From contig NZ_BMGD01000003.1 in assembly GCF_014639875.1 (NCBI RefSeq), positions 124,001 through 188,000 of the forward strand: DNA of 64,000 bases, in the 5' to 3' direction. Within the stretch, counting starts at the first letter, position 1. The number at the start of each line of letters is the position of its first letter. The translations under genes were made by a program, and so were the position numbers. Shown here one piece after another: positions 37,408 through 45,080 of the stretch. This DNA comes from Blastomonas aquatica. Lineage in GTDB: Bacteria > Pseudomonadota > Alphaproteobacteria > Sphingomonadales > Sphingomonadaceae. A model generated the notes under the pieces. The model saw nothing but the letters and a program-made list of their open reading frames with translations. It had not been told where the DNA came from and made no database searches.

Positions 37408-38301
37408 ATGCGCCACTCCTGCTCCATCACTGTTGGACCGGCCCGATTCCGTATCGGCAGTGACTGGCGTGCGCCGGTCGATCAGCTGCGCGCGTTGTAT
37501 CAGGATTATCCTCAGGACGAGGGCGTTCCCGATTTTACCGTCCGGCTGCAGGCAACCTCCTCGATACGCCGTTTGATCAAGCCACAGGTGGCGATCGCGG
37601 GCGATTTTACGCTGCCCGATGCCGCGCCGTTGCCACTCGAGCAGGGGCTGCTTGCCGCTGAAATGGCGATGAACCTGCAGATGGCGCTGGGCTGGCGGCG
37701 GCATCTGCTGCTGCACGCCAGCGCGGTGTCGCGCAACGGTCGCGCGGTCATCATGACCGGGGTCTCGGGCGCGGGCAAGTCCACGCTTTCGGCGCTGCTG
37801 GGCGAGCGTGGCTGGCGCTTTCTGGGAGACGAGTTCGTGCTGCTCGATCCCGATACCGGCATGATCGCACCGTTCCCGCGCCCGGTCAGCCTCAAGAACA
37901 CCGCGATTGCCGCGATGGAACGCGAGGTCGACGATGAGAGCCGCTTTGGCCCGGTGATGCACGATACGCCCAAGGGCACCATCCGGCATCTGCGCCCGCG
38001 CACCGAAGCGGTGGAACTGATGACGCGCGAAACGCGGCCGGCGTTGCTGCTATTTCCGCGTTTTGGCTATCCGCGCGCAGTAAGGCGGGTTGACGAGGCG
38101 GAAAGCTTCGTCCGGCTGACCCAGGCCTCGACCAATTACGTCGCGCTGGGCGAGCGCGGGTTCGATGCGCTCACCGGTTTTGTTCGTGCGATGTCCGCCT
38201 GCGCGATCGATTATGCCGATGGCGAAGAGGGCGTAGAGATGGTCGAGCGGCTGTGGTCCGAGCAAGGGGGCAAGGTGGGCGAAAGGGCGGCTGCGGCATG
38301 A
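37408..38301 (+). CDS. HprK-related kinase A
   Basis: 297 residues. The HprK/PEPCK-like core has LLLHASAV (residues 101-107, with the conserved His), the P-loop MTGVSGAGKSTLSALL (Gly118-Thr126 core) and FLGDEFVLL with the acidic residue after Gly. It lacks the N-terminal domain of true HPr kinases, and no HPr or PTS gene is in the window. Similar kinases phosphorylate the C-terminal Ser of lasso peptide precursors, so a peptide substrate is plausible. It overlaps the next gene by ATGA. Confidence 0.85.
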   Translation: MRHSCSITVGPARFRIGSDWRAPVDQLRALYQDYPQDEGVPDFTVRLQATSSIRRLIKPQVAIAGDFTLPDAAPLPLEQGLLAAEMAMNLQMALGWRRHLLLHASAVSRNGRAVIMTGVSGAGKSTLSALLGERGWRFLGDEFVLLDPDTGMIAPFPRPVSLKNTAIAAMEREVDDESRFGPVMHDTPKGTIRHLRPRTEAVELMTRETRPALLLFPRFGYPRAVRRVDEAESFVRLTQASTNYVALGERGFDALTGFVRAMSACAIDYADGEEGVEMVERLWSEQGGKVGERAAAA

Positions 38302-39386
38302 CCGACGGCTGGTCGGTTGCGCGTGCGCTTACCGATCCGGGGTCGGTTGCCGGGCTCGATGCCACTGGCTGGACGCATCTGTTGTCCGCCGCACGCGCGC
38401 TGTCGTTGATCGGGACGCTGGCGGAGGCTCTCGCTGATAGTCCAGTCCCTCCTGGGGTTGCCCGCGTTCTCGCCGATGTCCGCCAATCCAACGTCACCGG
38501 TCAGCGCCAGGCACTGTGGGAAGCCAAGTGCGCAAGCATGGCGCTTACCGGCTATCCGGGCAGGGTCGTGCTGCTCAAGGGCACTGCCTTTGTTGCTGCC
38601 GGATATGACGCCGCACTGGGCCGCTCGATCGGGGATCTCGACATACTCGTGGAGCACGCAGGGCTTGATCAGGTCGAGGCGCTGTTGCTCAAGGCCGGTT
38701 GGGAGTGGGTCAAGCCCGATCCCTATGACGACGCCTATTACCGCCAGTGGATGCACGAGTTACCACCGCTGATCCACGCCGAACGGGACCGGATGATCGA
38801 TGTACACCATACCATCCTGCCGCTGACCGCCAAGCCAAAGCCCGATGCGGCAGCGCTGATCGCGGCCGCGCGCGTGCTGCCGTCCGGGCTTTACGTGCTG
38901 AGCCCCGCCGACATCATCTGCCACGCGGCAGCGCATCTGATCGCGGACGGGGATATGTCGGGTGGCATGCGCAACCTGTGGGACATCGACCGGCTGGTGC
39001 GGCAGTTCGTGGTCGAGGAGCCGGGGTTCTCGGACACACTGGCCGAGCGGGCGAAGCTGCATGGTCTCACCGATGCGGTGGGGCGGGCGTTGCGATTGAC
39101 GCAGAGACTCTTTGGCACCCCGATCGTTTTCCGGCTAAAGCCGCAATCCAGAGTGGTTACAGCGCAATCCGGCCATGGACTCCGGCTTTCGCCGGAGAAC
39201 GAAAAGCAAGTGACTGCCAGCGACGCCCTTTTCCTGCGCCGGATCACTGCGGTCGATGGCTGGGGGCGCAAGACCCGCAAGCTTACCCGCCAGGCGTTCT
39301 ACATGCGCTCGCACCTGCTGCGCATGCCGCCTGCCATGCTGGCGCGGCATTTGTGGACGAAGTGGCGCAAGGGGCACCGGGGGTAG
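38298..39386 (+). CDS. Nucleotidyltransferase family protein carrying an in-frame palindromic element
   Basis: 362 residues from the ATG that overlaps the kinase stop. The nucleotidyltransferase signature GRSIGDLDILVE (about residues 116-127) supplies the DxD metal site. HELPPLIH, IDVHHTILP and LSPADIICHAAAHLI are typical of the NTP_transf_5-like group. Residues of about 277-302 are encoded by palindromic element copy C; the conserved-looking C-terminus (MRSHLLRMPPAMLARHLW) continues in frame after it. Nucleotidyltransferases of this type also accompany lasso peptide kinases. Target unknown. Confidence 0.82.
   Translation: MTDGWSVARALTDPGSVAGLDATGWTHLLSAARALSLIGTLAEALADSPVPPGVARVLADVRQSNVTGQRQALWEAKCASMALTGYPGRVVLLKGTAFVAAGYDAALGRSIGDLDILVEHAGLDQVEALLLKAGWEWVKPDPYDDAYYRQWMHELPPLIHAERDRMIDVHHTILPLTAKPKPDAAALIAAARVLPSGLYVLSPADIICHAAAHLIADGDMSGGMRNLWDIDRLVRQFVVEEPGFSDTLAERAKLHGLTDAVGRALRLTQRLFGTPIVFRLKPQSRVVTAQSGHGLRLSPENEKQVTASDALFLRRITAVDGWGRKTRKLTRQAFYMRSHLLRMPPAMLARHLWTKWRKGHRG
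39125..39201. repeat. GAAA-loop palindromic element, family 1, copy C (inside a gene)
   Basis: The left arm TTCCGGCTAAAGCCGCAA is decayed at two positions. The right arm CTCCGGCTTTCGCCGGAG is intact, and the ends CGTT and AACG match the other copies. It lies within the nucleotidyltransferase gene and adds about 26 codons without a stop. Its frame gives FRLKPQSR and GLRLSPEN, parallel to copy A. Confidence 0.82.
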
Positions 39387-39394
39387 GGTTTTGC

Positions 39395-39472
39395 CGTTTT
39401 CCGGCAAAAGCCGGAATCCAGGGCGGCCACAGCGTAACCGAGCTCCTGGGCTCCGGCTTTCGCCGGAGAACG
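39395..39472. repeat. GAAA-loop palindromic element, family 1, copy D
   Basis: Left arm TTCCGGCAAAAGCCGGAA, right arm CTCCGGCTTTCGCCGGAG, complementary ends CGTT and AACG. It fills the gap between the nucleotidyltransferase stop and the convergent gph gene, only 193 bases after copy C. Confidence 0.85.
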
Positions 39473-39486
39473 AGGATGGGTTGAAG

Positions 39487-40179
39487 TCAGCCCCCCGCCG
39501 CAATCCGCTCCAGCGTGGGCACGAATTCATCGTAATGATCGATGATCGCGTCCGCGCCGAGCGTCTCGACCGGCTGGTGCAGAAACCCGAAGCTCACCGC
39601 GACACACGCGATTCCGGCATTGTGCGCGGCCATCACGTCGTAGATGCTGTCGCCGATGAACGCAGCCGGGGTGACCCCTGGCTCGCCCCCGCAGCGGCGG
39701 ATCATCTCGTCGATCGGCGCGCGGTCGGGCTTGGATTTGCCCTTGCCCATGGTGTCGCCACCGATGACACAGGCGAAGCGGTCAATCAGGCCGACCTCGG
39801 TCAGCAATTTGACCGCAAACCGTTCGTATTTGTTGGTTACCACCGTCATCTTGACACCCATCGCGTCGAACCGCGTCATCGCATCGAGCAAGCCGGGGTA
39901 GGGCGGCGAACCGGTCCCCAGGTTCTCGCCATAATGATCGAGCATCACCGGCAGAAACTCCCGCAGCGCCTGGGGATCGGAGTTGCCGGCGCGCTCCAGC
40001 CCGACCTGCAGCATGTGCTTGGCGCCAAGGCCCACCATGGGCTTGATGTCTTCCTGCGTCAGCGTCGGCAGGCCCGCCAGCGCCAGCGTGTGGTTAACCG
40101 ATACGGTCAGCTCGGGGCTGGTGTCGAGCAGCGTGCCATCAAGATCAAAGCCAATGATTTGGTATGGAAAGTCTGTCAT
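39487..40179 (-). CDS. gph: HAD family phosphatase, phosphoglycolate phosphatase-like
   Basis: 230 residues from the ATG at 40179; ATG at 40191 is an alternative. HAD motifs: I in GFDLDGTLLDTSPEL, II in MTVVTNKYERF, III Lys in KGKSKPDRAP, IV in FIGDSIYDVMAA. The cap helix and length match Gph, which removes 2-phosphoglycolate formed during DNA repair or oxygenase side reactions. Other small phosphoesters are possible substrates. It diverges from glmU. Confidence 0.85.
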   Translation of the reverse strand: MTDFPYQIIGFDLDGTLLDTSPELTVSVNHTLALAGLPTLTQEDIKPMVGLGAKHMLQVGLERAGNSDPQALREFLPVMLDHYGENLGTGSPPYPGLLDAMTRFDAMGVKMTVVTNKYERFAVKLLTEVGLIDRFACVIGGDTMGKGKSKPDRAPIDEMIRRCGGEPGVTPAAFIGDSIYDVMAAHNAGIACVAVSFGFLHQPVETLGADAIIDHYDEFVPTLERIAAGG

Positions 40180-40275
40180 GGGACGCTGCATCGCCCGAAA
40201 AAGGTGGAAGATGCAAGCGGTTCGTGGCAAAGGTTTTTGGGCGATCTGCTTTGGGAAACGCGGAGAACATGAAGC

Positions 40276-41634
40276 ATGGGTGAGCAGGCGCTGGCTGCAA
40301 TCATTTTGGCGGCGGGCCAGGGCACACGGATGAAGTCCGATCTGCACAAGGTGTTACACCCTGTTGCCGGACTGCCGATGCTGCATCACCTGCTGGAGAG
40401 CCTGACTGCGGCGGGAGCCGCGCGCCAGGTCGTCGTTGTGGGAGCACGGCGCGAGCAGGTGGAAGCATCGGTGGCCGGCCGTGGTATCGATATCGCGCAT
40501 CAGGCAGAACAGCTGGGCACCGCGCATGCTGCGCTCCAGGCCAAGGCGGCGCTCGTCGATTTCGACGGCATCGCGATCGTCTGCTTCGGCGATACGCCGT
40601 TCCTCAGACCCGAAACCATCCGCCAATTGACCGACCGTCTGTCTGCAGCCGACGCGCCGCGCGTGGCGGTGCTGGGCTTCGTTCCCGACGATGCCAAGGC
40701 CTATGGCCGGATCATCGCGAGCGATGATGGCACGATCGCCAAGATGGTCGAGTACAAGGATGCTAGCGACCACGAACGCAGCGTGAAGCTGTGCAACTCG
40801 GGCGTCACTGCGGTGCACACTTCTGATCTGTGGGCTTTGCTTGAGCGGGTGGGTAATGACAATGTTGCCGGAGAATATTACCTTCCCGATATCGTGATGC
40901 TCGCGATCGCCGATGGCAATCGCGCCGTAGTCGTGGAAACGCACTCCGACGAGCTGATCGGCATCAACAGCCGCGCCGAACTCGCCGAAGCCGAGTTGAT
41001 CTGGCAGACTCGCCGCCGCAGCCAGGTGATGGCGGACGGCGCGACCCTGATCGCGCCGGAAACCGTCTGGTTCGCGCATGATACCGTGATCGGCCGCGAT
41101 GTCGTGATCGAGCCCAATGTCATGTTCGGCCCCGGCGTGACGATCGCCGACAATGTCGTGATCCACGCCTTCAGCCATCTGGAGGGCGCGACCATCGCCA
41201 GCGGCTGTTCGGTCGGCCCGTTTGCACGGCTGCGGCCCGGCGCGCAGATGCAGCAAGGCGCAAAGGTCGGCAACTTCGTCGAGATGAAGAAGGCGGTGCT
41301 GGGGCCGGGGGCCAAGGCCAGCCATCTGACCTATCTGGGCGATGTCACCGTGGGCGCCAACGCCAATATCGGCGCGGGTACGATCACCTGCAATTACGAC
41401 GGTTACTTCAAATACCAGACCGTGATCGGCGAGAACGCGTTCGTCGGATCGAACAGCTCGCTGATCGCTCCGGTCAGGATCGGTCGTGACGCGATTGTCG
41501 CTGCAGGCAGCGCGGTGTCGCGCGACGTCGCCGATGGCGAGCTACGGCTGGTGCGCGCCGAGCAACTGGTCAAACCCGGCTGGGCCGACCGCTTCCACGA
41601 CGCGATGCGCAGGAAGAAACGCGAAGGGAAGTGA
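40276..41634 (+). CDS. glmU: Bifunctional GlcN-1-P acetyltransferase / GlcNAc-1-P uridylyltransferase
   Basis: 452 residues. The N-terminal pyrophosphorylase domain has LAAGQGTRMKSDLHKVLHP (read from LAAGQGTRM) and GTAHAALQAK. The C-terminal left-handed beta-helix has repeated hexapeptides and the acetyltransferase segment NFVEMKKAVLGPGAKASHL. It makes UDP-GlcNAc for peptidoglycan and lipid A from the product chain starting at GlmS. A toxin-antitoxin pair lies between it and glmS. Confidence 0.96.
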   Translation: MGEQALAAIILAAGQGTRMKSDLHKVLHPVAGLPMLHHLLESLTAAGAARQVVVVGARREQVEASVAGRGIDIAHQAEQLGTAHAALQAKAALVDFDGIAIVCFGDTPFLRPETIRQLTDRLSAADAPRVAVLGFVPDDAKAYGRIIASDDGTIAKMVEYKDASDHERSVKLCNSGVTAVHTSDLWALLERVGNDNVAGEYYLPDIVMLAIADGNRAVVVETHSDELIGINSRAELAEAELIWQTRRRSQVMADGATLIAPETVWFAHDTVIGRDVVIEPNVMFGPGVTIADNVVIHAFSHLEGATIASGCSVGPFARLRPGAQMQQGAKVGNFVEMKKAVLGPGAKASHLTYLGDVTVGANANIGAGTITCNYDGYFKYQTVIGENAFVGSNSSLIAPVRIGRDAIVAAGSAVSRDVADGELRLVRAEQLVKPGWADRFHDAMRRKKREGK

Positions 41635-41647
41635 GGCGGCATTCGGC

Positions 41648-41674
41648 TTGACATGATATCATGATATGATATCA
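41648..41674 (+). promoter_or_regulatory. Promoter-operator of the toxin-antitoxin pair
   Basis: TTGACA (41648-41653) looks like a -35 box. It runs into a perfect inverted repeat, TGATATCAT-GAT-ATGATATCA (41654-41674), the kind of AT-rich operator bound by ribbon-helix-helix antitoxins. The antitoxin ATG follows at 41685 with no ribosome site, so the mRNA may be nearly leaderless. Confidence 0.7.
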
Positions 41675-41684
41675 GTATATCATC

Positions 41685-42062
41685 ATGCCCCGCATCCTCG
41701 CTGACCTTCCTGAAGATGACATCGAATGGCTCGACCAGCTTGCTGCCGAGCAGGGCAAATCGCGTGCGCAGGTTTTGCGCGAGGCTGTAGCCGATTATAA
41801 AGTCGGGTTTTCCTCGGCGCAGGACAAGAAGTGGCTCGATATCGGTTTTGGCGCGTGGCGCGACCGCGTCGATATTGGCGACTCTGTCGAGTGGCAAAGA
41901 CGTGAACGTGCATCATGGACGAGGCCTTGGGACGACGACTATGAAGATGTCAAAGCCGAGTTTCCCGATCTGTTTGACGACGAGGATGACCGTCAGCGCC
42001 AAATCCACCTCGATATGCTGGCCGGCAAATATCCTGAACCTAAGCAGCTAAATTCCAAGTGA
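41685..42062 (+). CDS. Ribbon-helix-helix (CopG-type) antitoxin
   Basis: 125 residues. Residues 1-40 form a ribbon-helix-helix DNA-binding domain (PRILADLPEDDIEWLDQLA, KSRAQVLREAV). The remainder is polar and acidic (WDDDYEDV, DLFDDEDD), the likely toxin-binding tail. It is long for this class. It would neutralise the PIN toxin and repress from the palindrome just upstream. It overlaps the toxin start in GTGA. Confidence 0.82.
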   Translation: MPRILADLPEDDIEWLDQLAAEQGKSRAQVLREAVADYKVGFSSAQDKKWLDIGFGAWRDRVDIGDSVEWQRRERASWTRPWDDDYEDVKAEFPDLFDDEDDRQRQIHLDMLAGKYPEPKQLNSK

Positions 42063-42439
42063 GCGGCTTCAGTTTCGATTCAAATATCATCATCGATGCA
42101 TTGGCTGGGTACATTCAGGCAAGAGCAGAAATCGACCGTGCCACCGATTTTGGAGCCAGAGCTTGGATTAGTCGCGTGGTCTGGATCGAGGTCATGTCCA
42201 AGGGCGAGGGGGATTCGCTGAGGCGTGCCGAAACGCTTCTTTCGGGATTCGGTATTGATGAAGTGGATGCTGAAATTGGCAGGCGCGCAGCTGCGCTCCG
42301 CCGCGAACGTGGACGGCTCCGGGCCATGGACGCCATCATCCTCGCCACCGCCCAGATACGCGGCCGAGTGCTCGTGACACGAAACACCAAGGATTTTCCG
42401 GCAGAGATGCCGGGGATCCGAGTTCCCTACCAGCTTTGA
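42059..42439 (+). CDS. PIN-domain ribonuclease toxin (VapC-like)
   Basis: 126 residues from a GTG at 42059 that overlaps the antitoxin stop. The acidic Mg2+ site is complete: D7 in FDSNIIIDAL, E44 in VVWIEVM, D91 in RAMDAIILATA, and D112 in VTRNTKDFP. VapC-type toxins cut specific tRNAs or rRNA when the antitoxin is degraded. It ends 15 bases before glmS, so a transcript from its promoter could enter glmS. Confidence 0.86.
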   Translation: MSGFSFDSNIIIDALAGYIQARAEIDRATDFGARAWISRVVWIEVMSKGEGDSLRRAETLLSGFGIDEVDAEIGRRAAALRRERGRLRAMDAIILATAQIRGRVLVTRNTKDFPAEMPGIRVPYQL

Positions 42440-42454
42440 AAGGCACCCTTCTGC

Positions 42455-44278
42455 ATGTGCGGTATCGTTGGAATCCTCGCCCGGCGCGATGTCGTGGGCG
42501 ATTTGGTCGATGGCTTGAAGCGGATGGAATACCGCGGGTATGACTCCGCCGGGGTGTGCATGGTGCACGACGGAAAGCTCGTGCGCAGGCGCGCCGAGGG
42601 CAAGCTGCGCAATTTGGTTGATGTGCTGGCGAAGGACCCAGCACCCGGCCATGTCGGCATCGCGCACACCCGCTGGGCAACGCATGGCGCGCCGACCACG
42701 TCGAACGCGCACCCCCATGCCACCGGCGAGGTCGCCTTGGTGCACAACGGCATCATCGAGAACTTCAAGCCGCTGCGCGATGCGCTGATCGCACGCGGTC
42801 GTCGGCTGGAGAGCGAAACCGATACCGAGGTTGTGGCGCACCTGATCAGCGAACGCGTCGAGGCTGGCGACAGCCCGCAGGACGCGGTCAAGGCCGTGCT
42901 GCCGCGATTGCGCGGCGCTTTTGCGCTTGCCATCGCGTTCCGCCAGCATCCCGATCTGCTGATTGGCGCGCGGCTGGGCTCGCCTTTGGTGCTGGGTTAC
43001 GGAGACGACGAGACCTATCTGGGATCGGACGCGCTGGCGCTCGCGCCGCTGACTCAGCGCATCGCCTATCTCGAAGAAGGCGACTGGGTGGTGCTGACCC
43101 GCGAGGGCGCGCAGGTTTATGACGTCGACAACCAGCCGGTCGAGCGCGAGGTCACGCTATCGGGTGTGACAGGCGCGCTGATCGACAAAGGCAACCACCG
43201 CCACTTCATGCAGAAGGAGATCTTCGAACAACCCGTGGTCGTGGCGCAGACGCTGCAGAGCTATATCCGTTCGGTCGAGCAGAAGGTGTCGCTGCCGCAG
43301 ATGGATTTCGAGCTGTCGAGCATCGACCGGGTGACGATCATCGCCTGCGGCACCGCATCCTATGTCGGCATGATCGGCAAATACTGGATCGAGCAGCTGG
43401 CGCGCGTGCCCGTCGAGGTCGATGTCGCGTCCGAATACCGCTATCGCGACCCGGTACTGGCGCCCGGGATGCTGGGCGTGGTTGTCTCGCAATCGGGCGA
43501 GACCGCCGATACGCTGGCGGCGCTGCGCCACATGAAGGCGGGCGGGGTGACCACCGCCGGGATCATCAACGTACCAACCAGCTCGATGGCGCGCGAGGTC
43601 GATCTGCTGCTGCCCACGCATGCCGGGCCCGAAATCGGCGTTGCCTCGACCAAGGCGTTCACCTGCCAGCTGGCGGTGATGGCGGCGCTGGCGGTCAATC
43701 TTGCGCGCGCTAAGGGCAAATTGACCGCGCAAGAGGAGTCCGAGATCGTCCGGCATCTGATCGAGGCTCCTGCGGCGATCAACGAGGCGCTGGGGCACGA
43801 TGCCGAGATCGAGGCGATGGCGCACACCATCGCACAAGCGCGCGACGTGCTGTATCTGGGACGCGGGCCGGATTATGCGCTGGCGCTTGAAGGTGCGCTG
43901 AAGCTCAAGGAAATCAGCTACATCCACGCCGAAGGCTATGCCGCGGGCGAAATGAAGCACGGCCCCATCGCGCTGATCGACGAAGCCGTGCCGATCATCG
44001 TTATCGCGCCGTCGGGCCCGCTGTTCGAAAAGACCGTGAGCAACATGCAGGAGGTGCGCGCGCGCGGCGGCAAGGTGGTGCTGATCTCTGATGCGCAAGG
44101 GCTAGCTGAAGCGGGTGAGGGTTGCCTCGCCACGATCGAGATGCCGAAGGTCCATCCGCTGATCGCGCCTCTCGTCTACGCGGTCCCGGTGCAGTTGCTT
44201 GCGTATCATGTCGCGGTGGCCAAGGGCACCGATGTCGATCAGCCGCGCAACCTGGCCAAGTCAGTCACGGTGGAGTGA
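42455..44278 (+). CDS. glmS: Glutamine-fructose-6-phosphate aminotransferase (isomerising)
   Basis: 607 residues. Cys2 of MCGIVGIL is the glutaminase nucleophile. The N-terminal domain has HTRWATHGAP and NGIIENF. Two SIS domains follow (CGTASYVGMIGKYW, SQSGETADTLAAL), and the C-terminus ends in PRNLAKSVTVE. It makes glucosamine-6-phosphate, the entry step to UDP-GlcNAc. No glmS ribozyme-like space exists: only 15 bases separate it from the toxin gene. Confidence 0.96.
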   Translation: MCGIVGILARRDVVGDLVDGLKRMEYRGYDSAGVCMVHDGKLVRRRAEGKLRNLVDVLAKDPAPGHVGIAHTRWATHGAPTTSNAHPHATGEVALVHNGIIENFKPLRDALIARGRRLESETDTEVVAHLISERVEAGDSPQDAVKAVLPRLRGAFALAIAFRQHPDLLIGARLGSPLVLGYGDDETYLGSDALALAPLTQRIAYLEEGDWVVLTREGAQVYDVDNQPVEREVTLSGVTGALIDKGNHRHFMQKEIFEQPVVVAQTLQSYIRSVEQKVSLPQMDFELSSIDRVTIIACGTASYVGMIGKYWIEQLARVPVEVDVASEYRYRDPVLAPGMLGVVVSQSGETADTLAALRHMKAGGVTTAGIINVPTSSMAREVDLLLPTHAGPEIGVASTKAFTCQLAVMAALAVNLARAKGKLTAQEESEIVRHLIEAPAAINEALGHDAEIEAMAHTIAQARDVLYLGRGPDYALALEGALKLKEISYIHAEGYAAGEMKHGPIALIDEAVPIIVIAPSGPLFEKTVSNMQEVRARGGKVVLISDAQGLAEAGEGCLATIEMPKVHPLIAPLVYAVPVQLLAYHVAVAKGTDVDQPRNLAKSVTVE

Positions 44279-44327
44279 CCAGCAAGTCGTGATAGGTGTG
44301 ATGGAATAGTCACCAGTGGAGCAGAGG

Positions 44328-44720
44328 ATGTCGCCAGTGCATGTCACGGTCAATGGCGGGTGCCATTGTGGCGCGGTCCGCTTCGAGGCGGACGTGGCGC
44401 ACAATGTGCGCTTGTTAGCCTGCAATTGCTCGATGTGCGCCAAAACCGGTTTCCAGCATCTCATTGTTCCACATAGCGATTTCCGGCTACTGCAGGGCGG
44501 TGATAACCTGTCGCACTATCGCTTCGGCACTGGTGCGGCAGAGCATCTTTTTTGTCGGACTTGCGGCATCCGCAGCTTCTATCAGCCGAGGTCTCATCCC
44601 GAATCCTGGTCGATTGATTTCCGCTGTCTCGGTGATGGCCACATCCTGTCGGCAACCGTCGAAAACTTCGACGGCAAGAACTGGGAATCCGCCAGGGCGA
44701 GCCTCACCGACGACGAATAA
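44328..44720 (+). CDS. GFA family zinc protein (glutathione-dependent formaldehyde-activating type)
   Basis: 130 residues from the ATG at 44328 (preceded by GGAG); a GTG at 44316 is in frame. Cys ligands are complete: GGCHCGAVRF, ACNCSMCAKTG and FCRTCGIRSFYQP. Gfa was proposed to speed the addition of formaldehyde to glutathione, but most family members are untested. It stands alone. Confidence 0.88.
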   Translation: MSPVHVTVNGGCHCGAVRFEADVAHNVRLLACNCSMCAKTGFQHLIVPHSDFRLLQGGDNLSHYRFGTGAAEHLFCRTCGIRSFYQPRSHPESWSIDFRCLGDGHILSATVENFDGKNWESARASLTDDE

Positions 44721-44733
44721 CATGCAAAAAACA

Positions 44734-44762
44734 CAAGTGCAGGGAAAACAATTGCACTTGTA
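44734..44762. other. Inverted repeat after the GFA gene
   Basis: A perfect 9-bp inverted repeat, ACAAGTGCA (44734-44742) and TGCACTTGT (44754-44762), with an 11-base A-rich spacer. It lies 14 bases after the GFA stop and 83 bases before the 22-residue gene. There is no T-run, so an operator is as likely as a terminator. Confidence 0.45.
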
Positions 44763-44844
44763 TGGCAGCAGTTATGACCTATTTCCCGCTTCAGAGAGCA
44801 GGATGTCTGCACGGCAAATTCCAACAGTTTTTCAGGAGTTCGTC

Positions 44845-44913
44845 ATGCGTATCGCATTCAACCTGGCCGCTGCCTTCGTCAGCAGCGCCGTTATCATGCT
44901 GGCCGTTATCTAA
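44845..44913 (+). CDS. 22-residue hydrophobic mini-protein
   Basis: An ATG at 44845 with an ideal ribosome site (CAGGAG, seven bases ahead) opens 22 codons ending in TAA at 44913. The peptide has one Arg at position 2 and is otherwise apolar (FNLAAAFVSSAVIMLAVI), a single membrane helix. It is flanked by an inverted repeat upstream and a hairpin downstream, as expected for an independent short transcript. No family is known to me. Its size is below usual annotation limits. Confidence 0.55.
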   Translation: MRIAFNLAAAFVSSAVIMLAVI

Positions 44914-44920
44914 TTTAAAC

Positions 44921-44938
44921 CCGCCGATCAATCGGCGG
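44921..44938 (+). terminator. Hairpin after the mini-protein gene
   Basis: A perfect 8-bp stem, CCGCCGAT and ATCGGCGG, with a 2-base centre (effective loop four) seven bases after the TAA. The following bases contain only a short T-rich stretch (CAGTTTCCCC), so termination strength is uncertain. The rest of the interval to 45080 shows nothing clear. Confidence 0.5.
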
Positions 44939-45080
44939 CGCGGTCAGTTTCCCCTTCGCCTGCAGCCCGTGTCGTCGATGCGGCTGCAGGCAAGGTGGCT
45001 CCCCGATCACCGGGGATTTTCCACAACATACCAACTGGCAAAGTTACCGTTCGCTAACTTTGTTTGGCTACATCGTGCCG

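Noticed and set aside
42440-42454. A glmS ribozyme or riboswitch upstream of glmS
   Set aside because: Only 15 bases separate glmS from the toxin gene, and glmS ribozymes belong to Gram-positive bacteria.
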